Source of the DNA: Oscillospiraceae bacterium
GTDB taxonomy: Bacteria > Bacillota > Clostridia > Oscillospirales > Oscillospiraceae
DNA length: 36,142 nt
Reading direction: 5' to 3'
NCBI GenBank assembly: GCA_016293865.1
Contig: JAEDDG010000022.1
Location: forward strand, 1 to 36,142
In this document: positions 8,088-15,925 of the stretch, piece by piece
How positions within the stretch are numbered: position 1 is the first letter of the stretch
Layout: every line of letters begins with the position of its first letter
Notes under the pieces: model-generated
What the model saw: the letters and a program-made list of their open reading frames with translations, nothing else
What the model was told of the DNA's origin: nothing
Database searches by the model: none
Translations under genes and position numbers: made by a program

Positions 8088-8510
8088 TCAGCGCAGATAC
8101 AGCGGCAGGAGAAACGAAAAGCCCGGAAGATTGCGCAGCACGCCGAAGACCATCAGCAGCGCCAGGCTGCCCCAGGACAGCACCGCCATGAACCGGCTGT
8201 GACTGTGCAGCCAACGGGGCCGGAACAGAACATGCACAGCGCCCACGGCCACCCAGACCGGGAGCAGCACCGCCGCCGCCAGATTCTGCTGGACGGCGTG
8301 CGCAAAATCAAGGTGCAGCAGATCCACAAAAAAGTGGCTGATCCCGCAGCCGGGGCACGCAAGCCCTGTCACCAGACGGAAAACGCACGGGATATAAAAG
8401 CCGGTCAGCTGAGTGAAAAAATAATAGCACAGGCCGATGCCCAGAACCGCCGCCGCTGTTTTCAGCTGCCGGCGGCGTGCAGAAAAAAAGCCGGCGATCC
8501 GTACGCGCAT
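8088..8510 (-). CDS. DUF2752 family membrane protein (140 aa)
   Basis: Small integral membrane protein of the DUF2752 family. The diagnostic segment is VTGLACPGCGISHFFVDLLHLDFAHA, the CPxCGxT/S-type motif after the first helix, followed by two or three further hydrophobic helices and a basic loop (FRPRWLHSHSRF). The start ATG 8510 has GGGAGGTGA upstream. The function of this family is unknown. It is 77 nt downstream of a DUF4234 membrane protein on the same strand, with a hairpin between. The two families sit close together in many Bacillota (from memory), suggesting one small membrane module, but nothing here fixes a role. Confidence 0.85.
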   Translation of the reverse strand: MRVRIAGFFSARRRQLKTAAAVLGIGLCYYFFTQLTGFYIPCVFRLVTGLACPGCGISHFFVDLLHLDFAHAVQQNLAAAVLLPVWVAVGAVHVLFRPRWLHSHSRFMAVLSWGSLALLMVFGVLRNLPGFSFLLPLYLR

Positions 8511-8539
8511 TTTCCGTTCACCTCCCTAAAGCAGAAGAC

Positions 8540-8564
8540 CCGGAGCCGCTGAATGCAGCTCCGG
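8540..8564 (-). terminator. Hairpin between the DUF4234 and DUF2752 genes
   Basis: A 7-bp GC stem (CCGGAGC and GCTCCGG) is followed on the minus strand by only a weak T-rich tract (GTCTTC). It could be a partial terminator or an intercistronic hairpin. Confidence 0.4.
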
Positions 8565-8587
8565 ATCCGGAATGAACCTTTCGGCAA

Positions 8588-8944
8588 TTATGCAAAATCG
8601 TTGATTTCGTTCTGCATGATGGCCCAGGATACCACAGACAGGCCGAAAATGCCGAGAATCAAATACAGAATGGCAGAGTTGCTGGCCGGCAGACCGCGGG
8701 AAGTCTTGATGCGGTCAATCCGGTCGCCCTGCTTATACAGCCAGAACCACTGGTAAATATTGCATGTAAGAATGGAAAACAGAATGACCATGCCGCCGGA
8801 CGTGGCATTCTGATCGCCGGACAGTGCATTGACATCCTCGGTCAGCTTGTAAAGCCAATACCAGCCGTAAATTCCGCAGGTAATGATCGAGAGGATGATG
8901 CACAACGCAATGTTTCTTCTTTCGACCTGATGCTGATTATCCAT
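8588..8944 (-). CDS. DUF4234 family membrane protein (118 aa)
   Basis: Small polytopic membrane protein. It begins with a charged MDNQHQVERRN segment and a helix IALCIILSIITCGIYGWYWLYKL, which is the DUF4234 hallmark (hydrophobic stretch, then CGIYxWYWLY). A near repeat of the same motif follows: FSILTCNIYQWFWLYKQGDRI. So the protein contains two related helix-plus-aromatic units (about residues 12-34 and 54-74) and a third helix AILYLILGIFGLSVVSWAIMQ. The start ATG 8944 has GGGGGAG at a good distance, and there is a strong promoter at 9041-9069. Function unknown; the DUF2752 gene lies downstream. Confidence 0.85.
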   Translation of the reverse strand: MDNQHQVERRNIALCIILSIITCGIYGWYWLYKLTEDVNALSGDQNATSGGMVILFSILTCNIYQWFWLYKQGDRIDRIKTSRGLPASNSAILYLILGIFGLSVVSWAIMQNEINDFA

Positions 8945-9040
8945 TTTTTAAACTCCCCCAGAACCCCCGCAGCAGCTGCCGCGGTCAGAAATTTCACCGG
9001 GCGCGCAAAAACAGGCAGTTGCGGTGCGGTGTTCATAAAT

Positions 9041-9069
9041 ATTTAACCATATGTTCACAAAAAAGTCAA
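9041..9069 (-). promoter_or_regulatory. Promoter of the DUF4234-DUF2752 pair
   Basis: On the minus strand TTGACT (9069-9064) and TTAAAT (9046-9041) are separated by 17 nt, in a local AT-rich patch about 100 nt upstream of the ATG at 8944. Confidence 0.7.
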
Positions 9070-9118
9070 TGCTTATATGCGCCGTTTATGCGCCGTTCAG
9101 CGCCGCAGCTGTACCGCC

Positions 9119-10495
9119 TTATTTAATGAAGAACTTGCTGATGTATCCCTGGAGCCATACAGCCAGAATGATGGCCGGCAGGATGTACTGGCAGTAGAAA
9201 TGCAGCTTGCCGGAGAATTTCAATCCGCGGCCGGTGTTGGCCTCTTCCAGGAAATTCTCCCAGCCCCAGCCCTTTTTCCGCAGGCAGCAGAACAGCACGT
9301 AGACCACGGAGCCCAGCGGCAGGATGTTGTTGCTGATGATGAAGTCCTCCAGATCAAGGACCACGCTGCCCGCGCCCAGCGGTGCAAATCCGGACAGCAC
9401 ATTGAAGCCCAGCGCGCAGGGCAGGGACAGGACGGCCACCGCCGCCAAATTGATCAGGCATGCCTTTTTCCGGCTCCAGCCTTTCAGATCCATGCCGAAT
9501 GAAAGGATGTTTTCAAACACCGCCACCACTGTGGACATGGCCGCAAAGATCATAAACAGGAAAAACAGCGCGCCCCAGAGCCGGCCCAAAGGCATGGAAT
9601 TGAAAATATTGGGCAGCGTCTGGAAAATCAGGCCCGGGCCGCCGCCCGGATCCAGATGGTACGCGAAGCAGGACGGAATGATGATCAGGCCCGCTATAAA
9701 TGCCACGAAGGTGTCCAGCGCGGCAATGGACACAGACTCGCCGAAAAGGCGGCGGTCCTTGTCGATGTAGCTGCCGAAAATGGCCATGGAGCCCATGCCG
9801 ATGGACAGGGTGAAAAACGCCTGGCCCAGAGCAGCAAAGAGCGCATCCCCCAGCCCGTTTTCGACCATGCGGCCAAAATCCGGCACCAGATAGTACTTCA
9901 GTCCCTCTGCTGCACCAGGCAGTGTGACCGCCCGGACAGCCAGCAGCATGATGATGGCCAGCAGCGCCAGCATCATGATCTTTGTCACGCGCTCAACGCC
10001 CTTTTTCAGCCCCAGTGAGCAGATGCCGAAGCCAAGCAGCGTCGCCAGCAGCATAAAGCCCACCATGACCCAGGGATTGGCCGTCAGTTCTCCGAACTGT
10101 GCGCTGACCGCCTCCGGCTCAAGGCCGGAGAAATCGCCGCGGATCATCTTGAAGAAGTACGCGAACATCCAGCCGGTGACCGTGGTGTAGAACATCATCA
10201 GCAGATAGTTGCCCGCCATGCCGATCCAGCCGAATGCGTGCCATTTTGTCCCTTTCGGCTCCAGCACACGGAAGGAATCCGCAATGCTCCTGCGGCTTGC
10301 CCGTCCGACTGAAAATTCCATGGTCATAATCGGCAGGCCGAAAATCACCAGGAAAAACAGGTAGATCAGGATGAAGGCGGCGCCGCCGTACTGCCCCACA
10401 ATGTAGGGGAAGCGCCAGACATTTCCAAGTCCAATGGCGCAGCCGGCCGAGATCAGAATAAATCCGATACGGGAACCGAACTTTTCTCTTTCCAA
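9119..10495 (-). CDS. Sodium-dependent NSS-family amino-acid symporter (458 aa)
   Basis: Secondary transporter of the neurotransmitter:sodium symporter family (LeuT fold), about 11-12 TM helices, importing an amino acid or amine with Na+. The strongest evidence is the N-terminal REKFGSRIGFILISAGCAIGLGNVWRFPY, covering the unwound TM1 sodium site, followed by GGAAFILIYLF and GLPIMTMEFSVGR. TM6 is seen as LGQAFFTLSIGMGSMAIFGSY, and TM8 as MSTVVAVFENI. The probable start is TTG 10495, because AGGAGAG ends 6 nt upstream; an in-frame GTG at 10513 would start ahead of that site. A terminator-like hairpin sits at 10541-10590 in its leader, leaving no space for a promoter after it. Substrate unknown; tryptophan, tyrosine, glycine or leucine-type substrates are all possible in this family. 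Confidence 0.9.
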   Translation of the reverse strand: MEREKFGSRIGFILISAGCAIGLGNVWRFPYIVGQYGGAAFILIYLFFLVIFGLPIMTMEFSVGRASRRSIADSFRVLEPKGTKWHAFGWIGMAGNYLLMMFYTTVTGWMFAYFFKMIRGDFSGLEPEAVSAQFGELTANPWVMVGFMLLATLLGFGICSLGLKKGVERVTKIMMLALLAIIMLLAVRAVTLPGAAEGLKYYLVPDFGRMVENGLGDALFAALGQAFFTLSIGMGSMAIFGSYIDKDRRLFGESVSIAALDTFVAFIAGLIIIPSCFAYHLDPGGGPGLIFQTLPNIFNSMPLGRLWGALFFLFMIFAAMSTVVAVFENILSFGMDLKGWSRKKACLINLAAVAVLSLPCALGFNVLSGFAPLGAGSVVLDLEDFIISNNILPLGSVVYVLFCCLRKKGWGWENFLEEANTGRGLKFSGKLHFYCQYILPAIILAVWLQGYISKFFIK

Positions 10496-10540
10496 AAAAC
10501 TCTCTCCTCTCACCGCGGCAGCCGGCTGCGGCGCAGCGAT

Positions 10541-10590
10541 AAAAAGGCCGCCGGTCCGGAAAACTTCCTGGTTTTTGGATCACGGCGGCC
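10541..10590 (-). promoter_or_regulatory. Terminator-like leader hairpin ahead of the NSS symporter
   Basis: On the minus strand GGCCGCCG (10590-10583) pairs perfectly with CGGCGGCC (10553-10546) over a 29-nt loop and is followed by TTTTT. It ends 45 nt before the symporter start. It may be the end of the upstream birA transcript, an attenuator, or both. A second inverted repeat, GGAAATATG with CATATTCC, lies further upstream at about 10619-10646. Confidence 0.5.
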
Positions 10591-10726
10591 CCTAAAACTG
10601 TCCTTGCCTTCGCTCAGCGGAATATGTAGATATAGATTGCCATATTTCCCATGATTTTGCAAGAGCAGAATTCGTTTTTTATTCGTTTTGCATAAATTTT
10701 TCACCGGCGCGCGTCTGTGCGCGGTC

Positions 10727-11503
10727 TTAAACAGGGCGGACGGAAACTTCGCCCCAGCCCAGCGTGTCGGTTCCGCCGGTTTCCCGCCGGACAATCAGCT
10801 GACCGCCGGGCCCGATGGCCTCGGCCCGGCCCGTGCGGACTTCCCCGTCCGCCGTGTAGGTGACGGTCCTGCCCAGCGTGGTGCAGCGGCGGACGTACGC
10901 CTCCGGCACACCGCCGCCGGCTGCCAGAAAGCCGGCATAGACCGCGTCCAGCTCTGCAGCCAGAATGCCGGCCGCCGTCTCCGGCCGGATTTCCTGCCCC
11001 GTTTCGAGCAGCAGGCTGGTTGCCGTTTCCTGCAGCTCCGGCGGAAAATCCTCTTTCCTGCGGTTAAGGTTGACGCCCGCGCCCACCACGATAAACTCCG
11101 CGCCGCCCGAGCCCATACTGCTCTCCGTCAGGATCCCGCACAGCTTCCGGCCGCGCAGAAGAACGTCGTTCGTCCATTTGATTTCCGCGCGCGCCCCGCA
11201 CAGCCGCTCCACCGCCCGGCACACAGCCACGGCTACCCAGGCCGTAAACACCGGCAGGCGCTCCGCCGGCAGCTGCGGCCGGTAAATCACGCTGAGATAC
11301 ACGCCCTGCCCCGCCGGGGAGGAGAAGCTGCGCCCCAGCCGCCCCCGGCCGGCCGTCTGGCAGCCGGCTGTGACGGCCGTGCCGGACACAGCGCCCTGCC
11401 GGGCCAGCGTTTTGGCCACGGTATTGGTGGAATCCACGCAGTCATAAACATAAAAAGGCGCCGTCCGCTGTCCGGCGGCGCGCAGAACCTCATTTTCGTC
11501 CAT
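10727..11503 (-). CDS. birA: Biotin--[acetyl-CoA-carboxylase] ligase, short form without HTH domain (258 aa)
   Basis: Activates biotin with ATP and attaches it to the carrier lysine of biotin enzymes. The biotinyl-5'-AMP loop is seen as TAGRGRLGRSFSSPAGQGVYLSV, followed by the active-site KWTNDVLL (family form KWPND, here with Thr) and KLCGILTE, then VVGAGVNLNR. The C-terminal SH3-like part is ALGRTVTYTADG-like (TLGRTVTY) ending in LGWGEVSV. There is no N-terminal winged helix, so it is a group I enzyme that should not act as the bio repressor. The start is ATG 11503 with GGAG 9 nt upstream, inside the end of ogt (14-nt overlap); an upstream in-frame start at 11533 would overlap more and lacks a site. 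Third gene of the GT4-ogt-birA operon. Confidence 0.92.
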   Translation of the reverse strand: MDENEVLRAAGQRTAPFYVYDCVDSTNTVAKTLARQGAVSGTAVTAGCQTAGRGRLGRSFSSPAGQGVYLSVIYRPQLPAERLPVFTAWVAVAVCRAVERLCGARAEIKWTNDVLLRGRKLCGILTESSMGSGGAEFIVVGAGVNLNRRKEDFPPELQETATSLLLETGQEIRPETAAGILAAELDAVYAGFLAAGGGVPEAYVRRCTTLGRTVTYTADGEVRTGRAEAIGPGGQLIVRRETGGTDTLGWGEVSVRPV

Positions 11504-11948
11504 GTTCAAGCTCCAACAGATATTGTTTGACATGCAGTCCCAGGGAAAAGCCGCCCAATCCGCCGTCTGCCCGCAGAATCCTGTGGCAGGGGATCAGGAT
11601 CGGCAGAGGGTTTTTCCCGGCCGCGGTACCGGCTGCGCGGCACGCGCCGGGACGTCCGGCCGCCTCGGCCAGCCAGCCGTAGGTCTGTATCTGTCCGCGG
11701 GGAACCCGGGTCAGCGCCCGCCAGACCGCCAGCTGAAACGCCGTGCCCGCCGGCCGCAGCGGCAGGCTGAACGGCGCGTCACTGCCGGCAAAATACGCCG
11801 CCAGCTGCGCCTGCGCCTCCAGCAGCAGGGCACTGTCCTCTCCTTCCGGCACGCCGCAGGCGCCCAGCCGCAGGGCGGTCAGCGCGCCGTCCTGCGCCTC
11901 CAGCGTCAGCGGCCCCAGAGGTGAATCAACAATCCGCCGTTGCGTCAT
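11490..11948 (-). CDS. ogt: Methylated-DNA--protein-cysteine S-methyltransferase
   Basis: Suicide repair protein removing alkyl groups from O6-alkylguanine. The 152-aa protein has the N-terminal beta domain and the C-terminal domain with GTAFQLAVWRALTRVPRGQIQTYG (DNA-binding helix), the arginine-finger region, and the active site LIPCHRILRADGGLGGF with the acceptor Cys. The final segment LHVKQYLLELE matches the usual K-xx-LL-x-x-E ending. The start ATG 11948 has GGGAGG 6 nt upstream. It is 14 nt downstream of the GT4 gene and overlaps birA by 14 nt, so the three are very likely one operon. There is no AdaA-type regulatory domain. Confidence 0.95.
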   Translation of the reverse strand: MTQRRIVDSPLGPLTLEAQDGALTALRLGACGVPEGEDSALLLEAQAQLAAYFAGSDAPFSLPLRPAGTAFQLAVWRALTRVPRGQIQTYGWLAEAAGRPGACRAAGTAAGKNPLPILIPCHRILRADGGLGGFSLGLHVKQYLLELEHGRK

Positions 11949-11962
11949 TGCATGCCTCCCGG

Positions 11963-13150
11963 TTACCAGCCGTTGAACAGGCGGTGGCCGGTGACGGGAT
12001 TTGCGTTGCGCGCATCGATCAGCCGCTGGTACCGCTCCAGCACCGTGTCCACCAGCCGGCTCCAGGGCACGGGGATGGTCTCCCGCGCCTTCCTGCCGAC
12101 GGCGGCCAGGCTCTCCGGATCAGCCAGGGCGGCGTCCACCACCCGGAGCATGTCCTCCACGTCATTTTCACACAGATATCCGTTTACGCCGTCCTCAATG
12201 CCCTCAGCCGCGCTGCTGCCGCGCACGGTGACGCTGGGCGTACCCATCGCCGCCGCCTCCCGCACCACCAGGGGGCCGTTGTCATAAATGGACGGGAAAC
12301 AGAACAGCGCCGCCCGGGCGTAAAGCCCGTCCAGCAGCTCCGGATCGGACACATGGCCCACATAAATCAACCGGTTTGTGAGCCCCAGCTGGCGCGCGGT
12401 CATCAGGATTTCGTCCTTGTGCGGCCCCTGCCCGGCCAGAACCAGCTGAAAGCTGCGTCCCGCCTCCTGCAGGCGGGCAGCCACCTCAAGCGTCAGACGG
12501 ATGTTCTTTTTCCAGTTCATCTGCCCCACAAACAGAAGCACAGGCTCCGGTCCCAGCTCAAAGTGGCGGCTGGCCGCCTCCACCGCAGAAGCCGGCAGCG
12601 GACGGACATCCGTCCCGTTGGGCATGACAAAAATCTCTTTTTTATAGCCATACTCCCGGAAGGTCTCAGCGGAAGATTTTGTTACCGCCCAGACCTCGTC
12701 ACAGCCGCTGTAAAAATCGGCCACATACTTCGCGCCGGCCCGGGCGATGGCTTTGGAGCCGGTTTTCTGCAGAAAATCGTCGTAGTATTTTGAGTGAAAC
12801 GTACCCACAATGGGGATATGACGGCGGCGCGCGCAGCGCAGGCCCACACGTCCGGCAATAAACGGGCTGTGCACATGGACAATATCCAGGTCCACCACCC
12901 GCAGACGGCGCTTGAAATGCGCGTCCAGCGCGGGCGTGCCCATCCGGTAATTTTTCATGCCCGGCACCGGAAAGCTTTTATAGTCCAGAATTTCGAACGG
13001 ATACCCGCCCCGGAAGCCCATGGCGTCCATGGGCGCCACGGCATATGTCTGATGGCCCTTCTGGGCCATTTGCGTCACATAATGATAAACCACAGTTCCC
13101 ACGCCGTCCACAATGGGCAGGAAGGAGTCGCTGAATTCGGCGACGCGCAT
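11963..13150 (-). CDS. Glycosyltransferase family 4 protein (395 aa)
   Basis: A GT-B-fold retaining glycosyltransferase acting at the cytoplasmic face of the membrane, similar to those making glycolipids or cell-surface glycans. The N-terminal domain begins MRVAEFSDSFLPIVDGVGTVV, with DIVHVHSPFIAGRVGLRCA and VGTFHSKYYDDF. The C-terminal donor-binding domain has LLFVGQMNWKKN and LVLAGQGP, and ends the site with PSIYDNGPLVVREAAAMGTP. The usual E-x7-E pair is D-x7-E here, the first Glu being replaced by Asp. The start ATG 13150 has GGAGGG about 8 nt upstream; the open frame runs on to 13258 without one. A strong promoter lies at 13205-13233. The early part resembles sugar transferases acting on diacylglycerol (MgdA/Ugt-like); the acceptor is unproven. 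Confidence 0.88.
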   Translation of the reverse strand: MRVAEFSDSFLPIVDGVGTVVYHYVTQMAQKGHQTYAVAPMDAMGFRGGYPFEILDYKSFPVPGMKNYRMGTPALDAHFKRRLRVVDLDIVHVHSPFIAGRVGLRCARRRHIPIVGTFHSKYYDDFLQKTGSKAIARAGAKYVADFYSGCDEVWAVTKSSAETFREYGYKKEIFVMPNGTDVRPLPASAVEAASRHFELGPEPVLLFVGQMNWKKNIRLTLEVAARLQEAGRSFQLVLAGQGPHKDEILMTARQLGLTNRLIYVGHVSDPELLDGLYARAALFCFPSIYDNGPLVVREAAAMGTPSVTVRGSSAAEGIEDGVNGYLCENDVEDMLRVVDAALADPESLAAVGRKARETIPVPWSRLVDTVLERYQRLIDARNANPVTGHRLFNGW

Positions 13151-13204
13151 GCGAAACGCCCTCCATTTCGTGCAGATTCTCAGATTCTCTCCATGATACC
13201 CTAT

Positions 13205-13233
13205 ATTATAGGCATCCTGCGGCAGTTTAGCAA
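13205..13233 (-). promoter_or_regulatory. Promoter of the GT4-ogt-birA operon
   Basis: On the minus strand TTGCTA (13233-13228) and a perfect TATAAT (13210-13205) are 17 nt apart, 55 nt upstream of the start codon. Confidence 0.8.
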
Positions 13234-13290
13234 GTGTGTTCTCCCTGCCGGGCCGCACAGAAAAAGCTTCCTTTTTCCAACCGGCGGCCT

Positions 13291-13296
13291 TATAAT
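13291..13296 (+). promoter_or_regulatory. Possible -10 of the sulfatase gene
   Basis: A perfect TATAAT lies 49 nt before the sulfatase ATG, but no good -35 stands 16-18 nt upstream of it, so this is tentative. Confidence 0.35.
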
Positions 13297-13344
13297 TGTT
13301 TTCAGCAACAAGCTGCGGCTGCGCCGCACAGAGGAGGGCTTCTC

Positions 13345-14793
13345 ATGAACGTTCTTGTGATCGGTGTCGATCAGATGCGCTTTGACACTCCCGGCTGCCT
13401 CCGCATGCCCAACCACGCGGAAACGCCGGCGCTGGACGCGCTGGCCCGGCGGGGCACGCTGTTTGAAAATGCCTACACCACATGTCCCCTGTGCTCACCC
13501 GCCCGGGCATCAATCTTTACCGGGCAGCACGCCTTCCACCACCGCATGTGCACAAACTGCGACATGTATCAGCCTGTAACCTATGACCTGGAACGGCCGC
13601 AGGAACTTCTGCACAACGCGTTTCTGCGCCGCGGCTATGACTGCCTGTATGAGGGCAAGTGGCATGTGTGCACCCACGCCGGCCCGGTCGATCTGGGCTT
13701 TCAGGGGATGAACAGCCGCAACTACGGCAATTTTTCCTCTTCGCCCGATTTTCTGGACTATCTGGAGAAAAACGGCTATTCCCGCCGGATTTCCGACCCG
13801 GTCTATTACAACAACTGGAACCAGACTCTGGGCGCCGGCGTCTGGGACGGCCCGGAGGAATCCACGCCGGAGTATTACCTGGCCCAGCGCACCATTGACG
13901 CGCTGACGGCCCAGGCGAAAACCGGCCGGCCGTTTTTCATGACCTGCCAGTTCTGGGGCCCGCACGGGCCGCATCTGCCGCCGCGCAGCTATGTGGGCCG
14001 CAATGACCGCAGCCGGATTGTCCCCTGGGAAAACATGGACGACGATTTGCGCGGGAAGGCGGCCATTATCCGCCGGGAGCTGGACTTCTACGCCTGCGCG
14101 CCGGAGACATGGCCCCAGTGGCGGGAAATCATCGGCCTGTATCTGGACTTCAGCAGCTTCATCGACAGCCAGATCGGCCGGATTCTCTCGGCGCTGGACG
14201 ACCTGGGACTGCGTGACGACACGCTGGTTTTCTTTGAGTCTGACCACGGCGACATGACCGGCGCACACGGCGGCAGCATTGACAAGGGCTTTCTGTACGA
14301 GGAGGCCATGCATGTCCCCATGATCGCCGCAGGACCGGGCATCCGCAGCGGCGTCCGGACAAAGGAGCTGGTCTACAACATGGACATTCTCCCCACCGCC
14401 ATGGACATGCTGGACATGCCCATTCCGGAAACCGTGGACGCGCGTTCCCTGAAGGCCCTTCTGTGCGGCGGGCAGTATACCGGCCGGGATCAGATTTATC
14501 TGGAATTCCACGGGCTGCGCTTCCTTTACAGCCAGCGGGGCCTGATCACGGCCGACGGCATGAAATACATCCTCTCTGCCGGCGACTTCGACGAGGTGTA
14601 CGACCTGAACGCCGATCCCTGGGAGCTGCACAATGTCATTGAGGATCCCGCCTATGCCGGGCGCGTGACCGACCTGAAAAAGCGGATGATGGACCAGGCC
14701 GCCGCAGTCCGGGATCCGCTGGCCAATTACATCTGCAAAATTTTCGGGCAGTGGAACCATCCCGCCGTCTCCAACTGGCTGCCCACCGTATAG
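13345..14793 (+). CDS. Sulfatase family hydrolase, Cys-type (482 aa)
   Basis: Alkaline-phosphatase-superfamily sulfatase that would remove sulfate esters from carbohydrates or aryl compounds. Metal and active-site elements: VIGVDQMRFD (first Asp pair), the sulfatase signature CSPARASIFTG at residues 50-60 where Cys50 is the residue converted to formylglycine, GKWHV, and ESDHGDMTGAHG with the Asp-His metal ligands. The GPHGPHLPP segment is also typical. The start ATG 13345 has GAGGAGGG 7 nt upstream; the frame is open further upstream. A maturase (anSME or FGE) is needed for activation and none is in the window. No signal peptide is visible, so it is probably cytoplasmic, acting on imported sulfated sugars. 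Phosphonate monoester or other phosphate-type hydrolases of the same superfamily are alternatives. Confidence 0.9.
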   Translation: MNVLVIGVDQMRFDTPGCLRMPNHAETPALDALARRGTLFENAYTTCPLCSPARASIFTGQHAFHHRMCTNCDMYQPVTYDLERPQELLHNAFLRRGYDCLYEGKWHVCTHAGPVDLGFQGMNSRNYGNFSSSPDFLDYLEKNGYSRRISDPVYYNNWNQTLGAGVWDGPEESTPEYYLAQRTIDALTAQAKTGRPFFMTCQFWGPHGPHLPPRSYVGRNDRSRIVPWENMDDDLRGKAAIIRRELDFYACAPETWPQWREIIGLYLDFSSFIDSQIGRILSALDDLGLRDDTLVFFESDHGDMTGAHGGSIDKGFLYEEAMHVPMIAAGPGIRSGVRTKELVYNMDILPTAMDMLDMPIPETVDARSLKALLCGGQYTGRDQIYLEFHGLRFLYSQRGLITADGMKYILSAGDFDEVYDLNADPWELHNVIEDPAYAGRVTDLKKRMMDQAAAVRDPLANYICKIFGQWNHPAVSNWLPTV

Positions 14794-14836
14794 GCTGCGG
14801 CCGCCCGGCGCCGGGGAGGCCGAAGACACAAAAAAC

Positions 14837-14876
14837 AAAACGCTTCACAGCCGGATGACCGGCTGTGAAGCGTTTT
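14837..14876. terminator. Bidirectional terminator between the sulfatase and AraC genes
   Basis: A perfect 18-bp stem (AAAACGCTTCACAGCCGG at 14837-14854 and its complement at 14859-14876) has a 4-nt loop and T runs in both directions. It serves the two convergent genes. Confidence 0.95.
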
Positions 14877-14890
14877 TTCTGCGCGGCAGA

Positions 14891-15766
14891 TTATTTCTTT
14901 TCTCTGACGGCAATCCAGATTTCGCATGTATAATTGGGATCCTGGATCTCTGCCGACGGGTAAACCTCCAGCTCCACACCGCTGCCGTACTCATAGCAGC
15001 TCTGGGGGAAAAACTCCGTGCAGATCTGCTGATAGGTCTTTTTGAACGCTTCGGGCATCTTCCCTCTGCAGGTGAAAACCGCATAGGTATACGCGGGGAT
15101 CTCCACAAGATCCAGCGCTTCGCCCTCCAGGGGCAGGCCGTTGTATTCCGCGCCGATGCCGTACGGGAAGCCTGAGTCGGCCATCTCCCCGGAAAAGCAG
15201 ATGCCGAGGATGCCGCCAAAACGGTCAAACCGCCCGTGCCTGCAGATCTCCTCGATCGTATGATCTCTGCCGCACGCATTCCAGAAGGCGGAAATGTCCG
15301 CCGCGGCGGTATCTCCCTGGGGTTTTGTCACCTGCTTTTTCCTGCAGACAACCCTGAACGCATCTCTTTTTTCAATTCTGTAATCCATGGTGCTTCCTCC
15401 TGACAAAATCAGTTTTACGGACAGTCTGGAAAAGGACTTGACGCCGCCGCCCCGGCGCGCGGCCGTGGGCGCAATTCCATGGAAGCGGACAAATGCGCGG
15501 GAAAAGCTCTCCGGCGTGTCGTATCCGTATCGGAGCGCGATATCGATCACCTTATCGCCGGTCCGGATGAGATCCTCCGCCGCCCGGGTCAGCCGGCGCA
15601 TCCGGATATAGTCTCCAAGTGTAAACCCGCAGAGCATGGTAAACATTCTCTGAAAATGAAACGCTGACGCGCAGGCCTGTTCGGCCACCGTCTCATAATC
15701 AATGTCGTCGGTCAGATGCTCCTCCGTATAATCCAGCGCCCGCTGGATGCCCGTGATCCAATCCAT
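14891..15766 (-). CDS. AraC-family regulator with GyrI-like effector domain (291 aa)
   Basis: Transcription regulator with an N-terminal AraC DNA-binding domain: two helix-turn-helix units across about residues 5-105, with DYETVAEQACASAFHFQRMF and the second HTH IDIALRYGYDTPESFSRAFVRFHG, the classical AraC signature. It is followed from about residue 125 by a GyrI-like/BacStim small-molecule-binding domain (YRIEKRDAFRVVCRKK to CEIWIAVREKK). This layout is that of SbmC-linked or Rob-like multidrug and antibiotic sensors. The start is ATG 15766 with AAGGCGG 8 nt upstream; an in-frame GTG lies 9 nt earlier. It stands alone, and its target genes cannot be named from context. Confidence 0.9.
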   Translation of the reverse strand: MDWITGIQRALDYTEEHLTDDIDYETVAEQACASAFHFQRMFTMLCGFTLGDYIRMRRLTRAAEDLIRTGDKVIDIALRYGYDTPESFSRAFVRFHGIAPTAARRGGGVKSFSRLSVKLILSGGSTMDYRIEKRDAFRVVCRKKQVTKPQGDTAAADISAFWNACGRDHTIEEICRHGRFDRFGGILGICFSGEMADSGFPYGIGAEYNGLPLEGEALDLVEIPAYTYAVFTCRGKMPEAFKKTYQQICTEFFPQSCYEYGSGVELEVYPSAEIQDPNYTCEIWIAVREKK

Positions 15767-15869
15767 ATTCCACACCGCCTTCCGTATGCGCCTATTCTAC
15801 TGCGCCGCACGCGCCCGTGCATGATATTCTGTGCGCTCTGATGCCAGCAGAATCTGCCGGAAAGCGCAC

Positions 15870-15902
15870 AAAAACCGGCGGCAGACACACGTCTGCCGCC
15901 GG
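15870..15902 (-). terminator. Terminator after the DeoR-family gene
   Basis: A perfect 12-bp stem (CCGGCGGCAGAC at 15875-15886 and its complement at 15891-15902) with a 4-nt loop precedes TTTTT on the minus strand, 24 nt after the stop codon. Confidence 0.92.
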
Positions 15903-15925
15903 AACAGTCTCAGTTATAATACCCG

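Noticed and set aside
10599..10621. Glycine-riboswitch-like tract (GCGAAGGCAAGGACAG) before the symporter.
   Set aside because: It recalls the 3' end of a glycine aptamer, but the 5' partner strand and the second conserved core are missing, so no riboswitch is called.
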